48,905 nucleotides of DNA from Thermococcus celericrescens (lineage in GTDB: Archaea; Methanobacteriota_B; Thermococci; Thermococcales; Thermococcaceae), in NCBI RefSeq assembly GCF_001484195.1, contig NZ_LLYW01000015.1, forward strand, positions 1 to 48,905, given 5' to 3'. The notes below the pieces were generated by a model. The model was not told the DNA's origin. It saw nothing but the letters and a program-made list of their open reading frames with translations, and made no database searches. The translations under genes were made by a program, and so were the position numbers. Below, in pieces: positions 41,701 to 48,905 of this stretch (positions within the stretch are counted from its first letter, which is position 1; each line of letters opens with the position of its first letter).

Positions 41701-43530
41701 CTCACTTGAAAGTTTTTGCATTGTAATGTTCTTACCGTTCCACTCAAGTAGAGCAGTCTCCAACGGCTGGTCGGCAGCAACGTTCACAATGACGTAGTCA
41801 GTATTCACCACAGCGCCGTCAGCCGGAGTTGGAGGGACAAGCAATAGGTGAATTGTCCCGTTCACGGTAACAGTTCTAACCTCACTGGCAACCCATTTCT
41901 CCGATAAATCCCTGCCCCAAACCTTGAAAGTGTATTCCCCGTTAGCCAAACTGGTCACGTTCAAATACCAGCTGGTATCGGAGGCCTTCTGCATCGTGAG
42001 GTTCTGACCGTTCCACTCTAGGAGAGCACTCTCCAGAAGATTGTTGGAGGTCACGTTAACAAAAATGTAGCCCGATGTTACAACGCTACCGTTCTCTGGA
42101 GTCGGAGGGGTAAGAGATAATTCAGTAGGCCCTGTGTAGTGGTACTGGGTCTTGACTATGGCGTTCGTGTCTTGGATAATTGCACTGCTGTTTCCTTCTG
42201 AGAGGCTTACACTGGCAATAGAGGGAGTATTGTCAGCAGGAGCGACGTTTGTAACGGTTACTATTGCGTTGCTATCGCCAGTATGGAAGCCCAGGTCTCT
42301 AATGCCTTCCGGCGGGAGGTATCCGTCGAGAGGGATATTGAGAGCCCAACAATCACCTCCCCCAGCACCGAAGCTGTCGGTGTAACCAGCGACAATAACG
42401 TTCCTATTTAGAGTTATTGCAATAGAGTTAGCTCCATCCGAATAGTATCCACCGTAAGTTTTTTCCCATGTTACATTCCCTTCGCCGTCAAGCCCAAAAA
42501 CCCAAACATCCCCTCTACCAGCACCGAAGCTTTCGGTGTAGCCCACCACGATGACGTCCCCATTCTCAATGGCAACCGCATGGGCCTCGTCATCTCCACT
42601 TCCACCGTAGGTCTTTTGCCATTTCACACTCCCATCATCACCGTTAAGACCGAGGATCCAGGCATCTTTCCCGCCAGCACCGAAGCTGTCAGTATAGCCT
42701 GCCACGATAACGTCCCCGTTGTCAGTCAAGGCAACACCGTAAGCCTCATCCTTTCCGTTTCCCCCATAAACCTTCTGCCATTTTAGAGTTCCATCTCCAT
42801 CAAGTTTGAAAACCCAGAGATCGGCTCCATTATATCTCCAGTCAGTTGCCCCGTAAAAACCGGCGACAATGATGTCCCCATTATCAGCCAAAGCAATCGC
42901 GCGAGCCCCATCTATATCGCTTCCTCCGTAGGTTTTCTGCCATTTTACAGTTCCGTTCTCATCAAGCCGAAGAACCCAAGCATCAATACTTCCAATGGTG
43001 CTGTAGGAATACCCAGCAATAAGAATATCCCCACTGTTTTCGTCTATGACAACGCCGTAGCCCCGATCAAAAGAGAATTCCCCGTAGGTTTTCTCCCATT
43101 TTACAGTCCCATTCTCGTCAAGCCTGAGAACCCACATATCGCCATTCCGAGTATTGAAGCCGTAAGTGTAGCCAACCACAACGATATCTCCGTTTGGAGC
43201 TACGGCAACTGCATAGGCCCCCTCCCAATCGCTTCCTCCATAGGTTTTCTGCCATTTTACAGTTCCGTTCTCATCAAGCCGAAGAACCCAGACATCATTA
43301 TAAGCAGCATTGAAACTCCAGGTGTATCCTACTATGATAATATCTCCGTTTGGAGCTACGGCAACTGCATTAGCCTCATCCAAACCGTCCCCTCCATAGC
43401 TTTTAGCCCAGTATGCAGTTTCTTGTGTGATGCTCTTGGCCATTGTGTAATTCTCAAAAAGTACGGGTACTAATCCCAAACTAATAACAAACAAAATAAT
43501 CAGTCCTAAGCTTGCTAGTTTTCTCTCCAT
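38791..43530 (-). CDS. Giant surface protein: seven-bladed propeller plus eleven beta repeats (1,579 aa)
   Basis: ATG 43530 has GGTGACC upstream and a TATA box near 43568-43576. A signal peptide (LASLGLIILFVISLGLVPVLF) comes first. Residues about 40-420 hold seven repeats of ~55 residues with YGGxxxDxAxAVA, NGDIIVxGYT, D-x-WVLRLDENGTVKWQKTYGG: a delta-60/SBBP-type seven-blade propeller. After a linker, eleven repeats of ~92 residues run to about 1470, each with PPTPENGxVVNTDYVFVNVTS, LLEWNGQN, YTFRVWGxDSLGNWFSSE and TVTVNxT. These are Ig-like or fibronectin-like beta domains. About 110 C-terminal residues are helical (ATVLGVDNKTLQLALELNDN). There are many N-x-S/T sequons, so it is probably heavily glycosylated. 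No C-terminal membrane anchor or CGP-CTERM is visible. An adhesin or surface-sensor role is inferred from the architecture. Confidence 0.85.
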   Translation of the reverse strand: MERKLASLGLIILFVISLGLVPVLFENYTMAKSITQETAYWAKSYGGDGLDEANAVAVAPNGDIIIVGYTWSFNAAYNDVWVLRLDENGTVKWQKTYGGSDWEGAYAVAVAPNGDIVVVGYTYGFNTRNGDMWVLRLDENGTVKWEKTYGEFSFDRGYGVVIDENSGDILIAGYSYSTIGSIDAWVLRLDENGTVKWQKTYGGSDIDGARAIALADNGDIIVAGFYGATDWRYNGADLWVFKLDGDGTLKWQKVYGGNGKDEAYGVALTDNGDVIVAGYTDSFGAGGKDAWILGLNGDDGSVKWQKTYGGSGDDEAHAVAIENGDVIVVGYTESFGAGRGDVWVFGLDGEGNVTWEKTYGGYYSDGANSIAITLNRNVIVAGYTDSFGAGGGDCWALNIPLDGYLPPEGIRDLGFHTGDSNAIVTVTNVAPADNTPSIASVSLSEGNSSAIIQDTNAIVKTQYHYTGPTELSLTPPTPENGSVVTSGYIFVNVTSNNLLESALLEWNGQNLTMQKASDTSWYLNVTSLANGEYTFKVWGRDLSEKWVASEVRTVTVNGTIHLLLVPPTPADGAVVNTDYVIVNVAADQPLETALLEWNGKNITMQKLSSENWYFNVTNLTNGVHSFKVWGNDSLGNWFSSETRTITVNSTVYLSFVFPTPENGSVVDINYVFVNVTSSQPPKTALLEWNGENITMNKASDTNWYLNVTNVTNGVYSFRVWGNDSLGNWFSTEMRAITVNTTVHLLFVPPTPENGSVVATDYVFVNVTSSQPLEVAKLEWDGENITMNETSDTNWYVNVTNLTNGHYTFKVWGNDSLRNWFVSEVRTVTVNSTIHLYFVQPTPSDGEVVNTDSVFVNVTADQPLEVAKLEWNGQNITMKETSSENWYLNMTGLINGHYTFRVWGKDSLGNWFTSEARGVTVNRTVHLSFVKPTPDNGAVINTDYVFINMTSDQPLESAKLEWNGQNFTMQKISSKNWYLNMSNVMNGVYTFRVWGNDSLGNWFSSEVRTVTVNSTVQLYFVPPTPSDGAVVNVDSVVINVTSSQPLESAVLEWNNQNFTMHRGSSRSWYLSMTGLTNGHYTFRVWGNDSLGNWFSSETRTITVNSTVVLSFVPPTPENGAIMDTDRVLINVSSGQPLKTVLLEWNGRNLTMQSASDTNWYIEMTNLTNGCYTFRAWGEDQLGNWFSSEVRSIAINRTISLSLVSPTPQNNSAVNSDYVFVNVTSDQPLKIALLEWNGHNRTMHNTSRTNWYLNITGLTNGHYEFRAWGRDSLGNWFSTEVRTITVNSTVVLSFVPPTPENGAVVNTDYVLVNVTSGQPLKTILLEWNGQNLTMEMLSNTSWYLNVTNLTNGRYTFRVWGRDSLGNWFTSGIRTIAVNRTITLSFVPPTPEDGDVLNSNSVFINVTSSQPLKSVLLEWGSRNFTMNNASATNWYLNMTGLRNGRYTLRVWGRDSLGNWFSTEVRSVTIKVNTQSTYDIWIKLSCLWTTWFLDHRAKFMELYENATVLGVDNKTLQLALELNDNATALMLGAWRADNLEDIRANLWNFESPTRRIPRLWDIRKAFLMEKEAVEILRQALHAA
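39120..42115 (-). repeat. Eleven tandem ~276-nt coding repeats
   Basis: Eleven copies of a ~276-nt unit encode the beta repeats of the giant surface protein. Neighbouring copies share stretches such as the codons for NWFSSE and GNDSLGNW, while others are more diverged, suggesting unequal exchange within the array. Boundaries are approximate. Confidence 0.8.
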
Positions 43531-43642
43531 AGCGAGGTCACCTTCCCACCATATTAATTAAAAGAGCTTAAATACATTTCTTGGTATCAACCAGCATCAC
43601 TAAGAATCCTGTAAAACAAGCTGGAAAGAAAATGGAGAGCAA

Positions 43643-45142
43643 TCACAGATACCTCTCCTTCACCCATCTTACGAAGTAGTCTGGGTTCAGCTCCTCGCCG
43701 ATGGCCTTCCTGAGAAGCTCCTTCGGTGGGTAGATGCTTCCGTGTCTGTGGATTCTCTCGCGGAGCCAGGCCTTTATCGGCTCGAACTCCGCGTTGGCCA
43801 CTTTCTCCTCGAAGTCCGGGATGTCGCGCTTCATGTGGTAGTATATCTGCGCCGAGAGGAGCGTTCCTATGCTGTAGGTCGGGAAGTAGCCGACCGTACC
43901 GTGGGCCCAGTGGATGTCCTGGAGTATTCCCTCGGCGTAGGTCTTGGGCCTTATGCCGAGGAGGTTCTCCATCTCGTCGTTCCAGAGCTCGGGGAGGTCT
44001 CTGGCTTTAACGCCCTCGTTGAGCATCATGCGCTCGAGTTTGAAGCGGAGGAGTATGTGGAAGTTGTAGGTGACCACATCCGCCTCGGTCCTTATGAAGT
44101 CCGGCCTAACTAAGTTGAAGTACAGGTAAACATCCTCCGGAGTGTAGTTTGCCATGAAGGGCAGGTTCTCCTTCAGGACCGGGTAAATGAGTCCCGCGAA
44201 CTCCCTTGAGCGGCCGATGATGTTCTCCCAGAAGCGGCTCTGGCTCTCGTGGATTCCAAGGCTGACGCCACCGACTATCGGGCTGAACATAAACCTCTCG
44301 TCCTGCTGGAGCTCGTAGAGGGCATGCCCGAACTCGTGAACGGTGCTCAGAATCGTCCTCCTGAAGTCGTAGCCCTCGTAGCGGGTGGTTATCCTGACGT
44401 CCCTTATTCCAAACTCTGTTGTGAAGGGGTGGGCAGAGACGTCCAGGCGGGAGCGGACGCCGAGCGGGAAGCCGAACTTCTCGAGGATCCAGCGGTTCAC
44501 CTTCTCCATCTGGGCCTGCTCATAGTGCTCGTTCTCGAGCGGGTGGCTCTGGGGAACCCTGCCCTCCTCCATTATCTTCTCAACTAGCGGTTTCAGCTCC
44601 TTCTCCAGCCTGTCGAACATCTTCTCGACGTCCTTGGTGGTGGTTCCCTCCTCGAAGAGGTCGAGCAGTGCATCGTAGGGCTCGTTCTCATAGCCGAGGT
44701 ACTCGGCGGCGCGCTTGGCGAGGTCTATAATCCTGTCCAGCCAGGGCTCGAACTTGGAGTAGTCATCTTTCTTCTTGGCCTCCTCCCAGGCCTTGGTGGC
44801 CTGACTCGTGACCTCGCTCATCTCCCTGAGGAACTCGGGCGGGAAGGAGCGGCTTATCCGTATGTTCCTGTCCAGAACGCGAACAACACCGTGCTCGTAC
44901 TCGTTGAGGTTCTCCAAACCTTTGGCCTTCTCAACGAGTTCGACGAAGTCCGGTTTGAGCAGAAACTCCTGGGAAAGCACGGAAAGCTCACCCTGGGCCA
45001 CGGAACGCTCGAGGATTCCCTCCCCAGGCATGTTGACCTCCATGTCCCATCCGAGGACGCTCTGGGCATGTCCTATGGCCCATATCCTCCTGTACCTGGT
45101 CAGAATCTCCTTAATCATCTCGTTTTGGAAGACGCTCTCCAT
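43643..45142 (-). CDS. M32 thermostable carboxypeptidase (499 aa)
   Basis: This is a zinc metallocarboxypeptidase of the Taq/Pfu carboxypeptidase family. The zinc motif is HEFGH in STVHEFGHALYELQQ. The third ligand is Glu in GGVSLGIHESQSRFWENIIG. The family segments DVSAHPFTTEFGIRDVRITTRY and RPDFIRTEADVVTYNFHILLRF (substrate binding) are present. ATG 45142 is chosen, 3 codons after an in-frame GTG that lies within the GGGGTGATTG ribosome site. Length and motifs are normal. It is cytosolic and degrades peptides from the C-terminus. It lies alone between surface-protein genes. Confidence 0.95.
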   Translation of the reverse strand: MESVFQNEMIKEILTRYRRIWAIGHAQSVLGWDMEVNMPGEGILERSVAQGELSVLSQEFLLKPDFVELVEKAKGLENLNEYEHGVVRVLDRNIRISRSFPPEFLREMSEVTSQATKAWEEAKKKDDYSKFEPWLDRIIDLAKRAAEYLGYENEPYDALLDLFEEGTTTKDVEKMFDRLEKELKPLVEKIMEEGRVPQSHPLENEHYEQAQMEKVNRWILEKFGFPLGVRSRLDVSAHPFTTEFGIRDVRITTRYEGYDFRRTILSTVHEFGHALYELQQDERFMFSPIVGGVSLGIHESQSRFWENIIGRSREFAGLIYPVLKENLPFMANYTPEDVYLYFNLVRPDFIRTEADVVTYNFHILLRFKLERMMLNEGVKARDLPELWNDEMENLLGIRPKTYAEGILQDIHWAHGTVGYFPTYSIGTLLSAQIYYHMKRDIPDFEEKVANAEFEPIKAWLRERIHRHGSIYPPKELLRKAIGEELNPDYFVRWVKERYL

Positions 45143-45229
45143 GGCAATCACCCCGTATCACTTTGAAGAATTTTCGAAGGCAGTTCTTTTAATCTTTTCG
45201 ACGTCCATCTAAACGAGAGCTGGAATGAT

Positions 45230-47077
45230 TCACTCCACCCGTCTTTTTAACCTCCCCCTGAGCACCGGGATCACGGCAAGCAAGGTTACAAGCCCCGGCC
45301 CGCAGATTTTGTGGCTCTCTTTCGCACCGGTTCCCGAAGTTCGCGTAACCGTTACGTTCCCCACTTGAGGCCCCTTTTCACCCCTACAAATCCCAAAACT
45401 CACGCTCGAATTGAAATACAGGTTGGGCAGAATCCTAAAGTTAGGTAGATTCCTAATCCAATCCCCTTGGGGACTCATGAGCCTGAGCAAATCGAAAGCA
45501 GGCTTTAAAGTTCCATTCACGTAATACAGCGCGTAAACGCCGGAAGAATTATCAACCGGAAAGAGGTAGTCCCCTGGACCGAGGACTAACCCGAAACTGG
45601 GCCCGCCCGCATAATAATAGTTTCCGTAGTCGAACCCTGCCGTGGGGATTATTAAATAACCCTTCCCGTCTTTTGCCGCGGCGAGATGCCACTCCCACAC
45701 CTCTGGAGGGTAATACTCAGCCAGCTCACTCAGGGGAATCCTGAGGGTCGTCCCATTAAACCGGAAAACCATGTAATTCCCCTCAACGGTTCCATTGGCA
45801 ACAAAACCGCTGGAGTTGTGGAAGTTGTTAATCAACCGCCAGCAGGTCCCATTAAGAATGTAAGAGGTTGAAGAGTTTAGAACCGGGGAAAACTCCTCCC
45901 AGAGGAGTTCGTAACGCTTTCTCCAGACGCCAAACCTGAACTCGTAATGCCACCAGCAGGGTTCCTTAGCGTTCCCCCACGTTGGGGAGATGTTGAAAAA
46001 CCTCGGAACACCATTCACGACGAGATAGGGGTAGCGGTAGGGAATCCACCCTGCCATCGTGACAACGAGGATTGCGGAACTACCGTTTGAAACCATGGAG
46101 TATGAGAGCGAGACATAGCGCGAGTACCTGCCTCCAAAAAACTCAAAGAAAAATTCACGGGCTGGGAGCGGGGTTATCCATGTTTGCGGCATTTCTGCGA
46201 TGACGGGATTTTTCAGGTTTCTGAGGGGGTCGCCTTGAGGTGTGATTAGCCTTAGAACATCCACGAGGGGTTTTAACCTTCCCTTCAAGTACAGGAGGAT
46301 TGGAATTGACTGGTTGGCTTTTAACTCAACGCCTTTCGAAAAGTTAACGCCCGCGTAAACTTTTCCGTCGGATTTCCAGTAGCTCAAATGTAGGGGGTAA
46401 ACGAGGAAGCATTTCCGGTGGATGGTTTTGTAAGAGGCGGTTGTGGAGTTCCAGATGTAAACCACGTCAGAGTACACTACTCCCCCAAGGTCGTTCAGGA
46501 GCTGTTTTGGGTAGTATTTTAAAAGCCCTTTCACCGGAACTTTGAAGGTCGTGTTTGAGCCGTTGAACACGACGTATTCGCCTTTCACGTGTCCAACCAA
46601 CTGGGAGTTCATGGTATAGTGTGTGACAACCACGGGTACTGCGTAATTGCATGTTAGATAGTCGTAGGTTGTGCCATTTTTTGCCTGCCAATGTAAAAGG
46701 GGAGCGCCATTGTATGCGAATATATCAAAGCTGTTTGTTGGCCAGGGAAGGGTTACGTTTCCGAGTTTGTGGGTGACTCCCGGGAGGTTTGTCAGGTTCA
46801 CATATTTGAAAGTCCAGTTCGTAATGTTGTAATACGAGTGGCATGCCCGGTAAAGAAGACGATAATCTCCGGGAGACGAGCCGTTCACCCGCCAGTAAGG
46901 TTTTACTGTGATAATGAAGTATGGTAAGATTCCAATACTGTGAGGTCTCGATCCCTTAATTGTGATTTGATAGGCGTGAAAGGTTTGAGTGGCAGAGGCA
47001 GAGACCTCCTGAGATGGAATGTGGAGGATTAAAAGCAGGAGAACAAGAAAAAGACCAAGCCTAAACGTACGGTTCAT
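45230..47077 (-). CDS. CGP-CTERM surface protein with internal duplication (615 aa)
   Basis: This secreted protein begins with a signal peptide (FRLGLFLVLLLLILHIPSQEVSA) and ends with a CGP-CTERM sorting signal: KICGPGLVTLLAVIPVLRGRLKRR, that is Cys-Gly-Pro, a hydrophobic stretch and a basic tail. It contains two related segments: VVFNGSNTTFKVPVKGLLKYYP...RLKPLVDVLRLITPQGDPLRNL (about 180-300) and MVFRFNGTTLRIPLSELAEYYP...TLKPAFDLLRLMSPQGDWIRNL (about 440-570). Many N-x-S/T sequons lie between them. ATG 47077 follows GGAGGGA. It is the third gene of the operon with the two genes upstream. The repeated domain is not one I recognise. Confidence 0.8.
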   Translation of the reverse strand: MNRTFRLGLFLVLLLLILHIPSQEVSASATQTFHAYQITIKGSRPHSIGILPYFIITVKPYWRVNGSSPGDYRLLYRACHSYYNITNWTFKYVNLTNLPGVTHKLGNVTLPWPTNSFDIFAYNGAPLLHWQAKNGTTYDYLTCNYAVPVVVTHYTMNSQLVGHVKGEYVVFNGSNTTFKVPVKGLLKYYPKQLLNDLGGVVYSDVVYIWNSTTASYKTIHRKCFLVYPLHLSYWKSDGKVYAGVNFSKGVELKANQSIPILLYLKGRLKPLVDVLRLITPQGDPLRNLKNPVIAEMPQTWITPLPAREFFFEFFGGRYSRYVSLSYSMVSNGSSAILVVTMAGWIPYRYPYLVVNGVPRFFNISPTWGNAKEPCWWHYEFRFGVWRKRYELLWEEFSPVLNSSTSYILNGTCWRLINNFHNSSGFVANGTVEGNYMVFRFNGTTLRIPLSELAEYYPPEVWEWHLAAAKDGKGYLIIPTAGFDYGNYYYAGGPSFGLVLGPGDYLFPVDNSSGVYALYYVNGTLKPAFDLLRLMSPQGDWIRNLPNFRILPNLYFNSSVSFGICRGEKGPQVGNVTVTRTSGTGAKESHKICGPGLVTLLAVIPVLRGRLKRRVE

Positions 47078-47107
47078 TGAGTTCCCTCCTGCATAGACAA
47101 ATTAATG

Positions 47108-48130
47108 TTAATTCCGGTGGCGTCTCAGAAGGAGGACAACCGAAGTCGCGAGAACTATGAGTCCTGGCCCGCAGATGCCCTTGGTTTTGGTTTTCGTTGC
47201 GTTGCTTCTTGGGGTCGTTTCTATCCCAGTGGTCGTGCTGGTTGGGGTGTTGGTTGCCCTTTTGCAAATCGTCACGTTCACAATCCTAACACTGTCCGGG
47301 AACCAGTAGCCGTTTATCGTGTTCGTGGTGTTGATGTAGAGGATGGTAACGTTCTTTACCTGACCGTCCTTTTTAAGCACAAAATAAACCGGAAACTGGG
47401 TCCAGTTTGCAATTACTGGGCGTTGATTTGACAGAAGCCAAGGAACTGAGTATGACCCGTTGGCAACGCTCGAGTTTGCAATGAGGAAGAAATCTGCTGA
47501 AGGAGGTATCCTCACTTCAGTCTTATTGCCAACCTGAACCCATGTGCCGTTGATGAAGACGTACTTGGCCCTGAACTTCTCTGGAATTTCAATCCTCCAG
47601 CCATTAATAGTGTCTCTTAGAGGAGAAAACCTTCTTATTATCGGAGACTCCGCCAAACTTACATTGACACTCTCAGCACAGAAGTTTTTTGTATCAAGTT
47701 TGTAGATGTAGCTTAAACTCACGCCATCCCCCATTTCCTTTGAGTAGACAAAAACATTCATGTTAACATGCCAGGAATCGTTTATGTAATGTATTTCATC
47801 GAAAAAGAAACCCACTTCACTTACAGGTGCCGGAGCATAAGAAGGAAGGGTTGAGAGCACAAGGGAAGTGAGGTTCAGGAGATAAAGTCGGGAACCGTTG
47901 AAGAACAGCAAATACTGATAATCTTGGTAAACTTCGGCCGAGCAACTGTCCATACCGCAGTAAACGCCGTAATTATCAACATCAACGTTAATCAGGGCGC
48001 TCGTTCCGTTCGAGATGGCCGAGTATCTCACCTCGTAGAGAAAACCGCCGAGGTCCACATTATAGATTGCCGAAACCGGGGAGGCGAGGAAAAGGAGGAG
48101 GAGGAGGATGGGGATTACCAGTCTTGACAT
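47108..48130 (-). CDS. CGP-CTERM surface protein (340 aa)
   Basis: The signal peptide is RLVIPILLLLLFLASPVSA. The C-terminal CGP-CTERM signal is GICGPGLIVLATSVVLLLRRHRN, preceded by a Thr/Ser-rich linker (TNTPTSTTTGIETTPRSN) that would be O-glycosylated. The body is beta-rich with few landmarks. It has several Cys (for example YCGMDSCSAE) that may form disulfides, and N-x-S/T sites. ATG 48130 overlaps the end of the DUF4855 gene by 16 nt and has GAGGGGAAG before it. Its stop is 30 nt before the next CGP-CTERM gene. It is probably a membrane-attached surface protein working with its neighbours; function unknown. Confidence 0.8.
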   Translation of the reverse strand: MSRLVIPILLLLLFLASPVSAIYNVDLGGFLYEVRYSAISNGTSALINVDVDNYGVYCGMDSCSAEVYQDYQYLLFFNGSRLYLLNLTSLVLSTLPSYAPAPVSEVGFFFDEIHYINDSWHVNMNVFVYSKEMGDGVSLSYIYKLDTKNFCAESVNVSLAESPIIRRFSPLRDTINGWRIEIPEKFRAKYVFINGTWVQVGNKTEVRIPPSADFFLIANSSVANGSYSVPWLLSNQRPVIANWTQFPVYFVLKKDGQVKNVTILYINTTNTINGYWFPDSVRIVNVTICKRATNTPTSTTTGIETTPRSNATKTKTKGICGPGLIVLATSVVLLLRRHRN

Positions 48131-48905
48131 CTTCCCCTCACCTTGTCAACGACTCTTAGGTCTGTACCGAAGTAGTAGGCCCTGGTTGAGAATGCACTGG
48201 GGCTTACTTCGAGGAGGGCTTTATAGTAGTCACAGGCACGGTTAATGCACTGTCTTTCTGTTTCTGGAGTGGGTGTTTCATCACAGCCGACTTTTTCATG
48301 AAAAGTGCCGTTCTCCCACCATCCTTGAGTGCTTTTACAGTACGCACAGTTGCTCGGTTCTCCAATTATGCTGTTGTCGGCTTCCATCTCAATGGAAAGC
48401 CCATGGTTCAGCATCCACTCCACGCGGGATACCAAATCCTGAAAAGTATAATCATTTCCATCGTCTAATTTGGTAGTCTGATAGTAGTAGGGCTGAACGA
48501 ACACGTGGTCAAAATACTCCGCAAGAGCGGGAATAGTAACATAGTCAGAGTTCGTTATCCACTTCATAGCCCTGTTCCCAATCGTAGGAATCCAAATCAG
48601 CTCCTGTCCGTGGTTGTGAACGTAGTTGGACATCTTTTGAATGAATTCCACAGACACACCGGCGGCATCATTGGGAGTTGCCTGAAGGCAACTCTCGTAG
48701 CTCCAGTAGAAGCCGAGCCTGTTGCTGTCAACGACACTAAGGACACCGTCAATCCAGTCCTTCCAGTAGGAATTATTGAATCCCTTGGACGGGTTATCCC
48801 TCGGTTTTTTACTCCCGTACTTGTAGAACGGAATCGGCACGTAGTAATTCATACTGCCTACCCTTGATGAGAGCCACAAAGCCATGCGAAGCCCATCATC
48901 ATAAC
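48115..48905 (-). CDS. DUF4855 domain protein, C-terminal part
   Basis: The frame is open at the window end (YDDGLRMALWLSS), so the start is outside. About 260 residues are present, ending at 48115. They resemble DUF4855: NYYVPIPFYKYGSKKP, WKDWIDGVLSV, LGFYWSYESCLQATP, LIWIPTIGNRAMKWI, FDHVFVQPYYYQTTKL and LSIEMEADNSI. The alternating strands and helices with conserved acids and aromatics (YWSYE, VFVQPYYY, EMEAD) suggest a TIM-barrel glycoside-hydrolase-like fold, which is inference. Cys pairs (NCAYC, GC, QC, AC, GRC) suggest disulfides and an extracellular location. It heads the operon with two CGP-CTERM proteins. Confidence 0.75.
   Translation of the reverse strand, partial: YDDGLRMALWLSSRVGSMNYYVPIPFYKYGSKKPRDNPSKGFNNSYWKDWIDGVLSVVDSNRLGFYWSYESCLQATPNDAAGVSVEFIQKMSNYVHNHGQELIWIPTIGNRAMKWITNSDYVTIPALAEYFDHVFVQPYYYQTTKLDDGNDYTFQDLVSRVEWMLNHGLSIEMEADNSIIGEPSNCAYCKSTQGWWENGTFHEKVGCDETPTPETERQCINRACDYYKALLEVSPSAFSTRAYYFGTDLRVVDKVRGRCQDW

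Noticed and set aside
39120-42115. CRISPR-like array
   Set aside because: The repeated units are ~276 nt, coding and without spacers. They are protein repeats, not CRISPR.
1-48905. tRNA or rRNA genes
   Set aside because: I saw no cloverleaf-forming segment with T-loop and anticodon features and no rRNA-like stretch on either strand.

Overview
The window is chromosomal DNA of a Thermococcus-like hyperthermophilic archaeon. Supporting signs are the dense gene packing with GGTGA-type ribosome binding sites and A/T-rich TATA boxes about 25 nt before transcript starts, the local family of DUF257 proteins, CGP-CTERM surface proteins, a TtuA/NcsA pair of tRNA thiolases, a GH57 4-alpha-glucanotransferase, a DUF460 protein and a perfect Thermococcales glycolytic motif (TATCAC-N5-GTGATA).

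Layout. 1-5.8 kb: the end of an FAD-dependent dehydrogenase, two tandem DUF257 genes, ttuA, a hairpin-rich TnpB-less IS605-type remnant, and a third DUF257 gene split by an IS607-type element (serine recombinase plus TnpB). 5.8-11.4 kb: a starch/maltodextrin locus. A frameshifted GH57 4-alpha-glucanotransferase is divergent from a large secreted protein built of glucodextranase-C-like modules, and the two share a promoter region that carries the glycolytic motif. 11.4-16.3 kb: housekeeping and membrane genes (polyprenol kinase-like, HAD hydrolase, TIGR00304 protein, CPA2 antiporter, aspartate/tyrosine decarboxylase, CDF metal transporter). 16.4-16.6 kb: two tandem C/D-box sRNA-like genes with near-identical promoters.

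16.7-26.1 kb: a surface-glycan island. It holds a flippase, a six-gene overlapping minus-strand operon (two GT-B glycosyltransferases, acetyltransferase, aminotransferase, nucleotide-sugar 4,6-dehydratase, PAPS sulfotransferase), then a sulfatase-superfamily enzyme and a GT2. The 17.9-23.8 kb part is visibly A+T-rich compared with its flanks, as expected of exchanged polysaccharide genes. The predicted chemistry is synthesis of a 4-amino or 4-acetamido 6-deoxy sugar, assembly of a lipid-linked glycan, sulfation and export.

26.1-38.7 kb: an M50 protease, an NcsA-like thiolase, an internally deleted ATPase gene, a KaiC-like degenerate protein, a membrane protein/winged-helix pair, a TnpB-only IS605-type element, DUF460, pyrrolidone-carboxylate peptidase, geranylgeranyl reductase, an ASCH protein, a toroid-like secreted protein broken by one in-frame amber codon, and a VapBC pair. 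38.8-48.9 kb: surface genes. These are a 1,579-residue protein with a seven-repeat propeller and eleven ~92-residue beta repeats, an M32 carboxypeptidase, and an operon of DUF4855 (cut by the window end) with two CGP-CTERM proteins.

Six genes or elements look broken or decayed (DUF257, glucanotransferase, ATPase, toroid protein, the TnpB-less element, and the TnpB-only element with no TnpA here), so this is an actively rearranging chromosome. The best candidates for something new are the TnpB-less hairpin element that keeps an omega-RNA-like end, the tandem sRNA genes, and the sulfated-glycan island.
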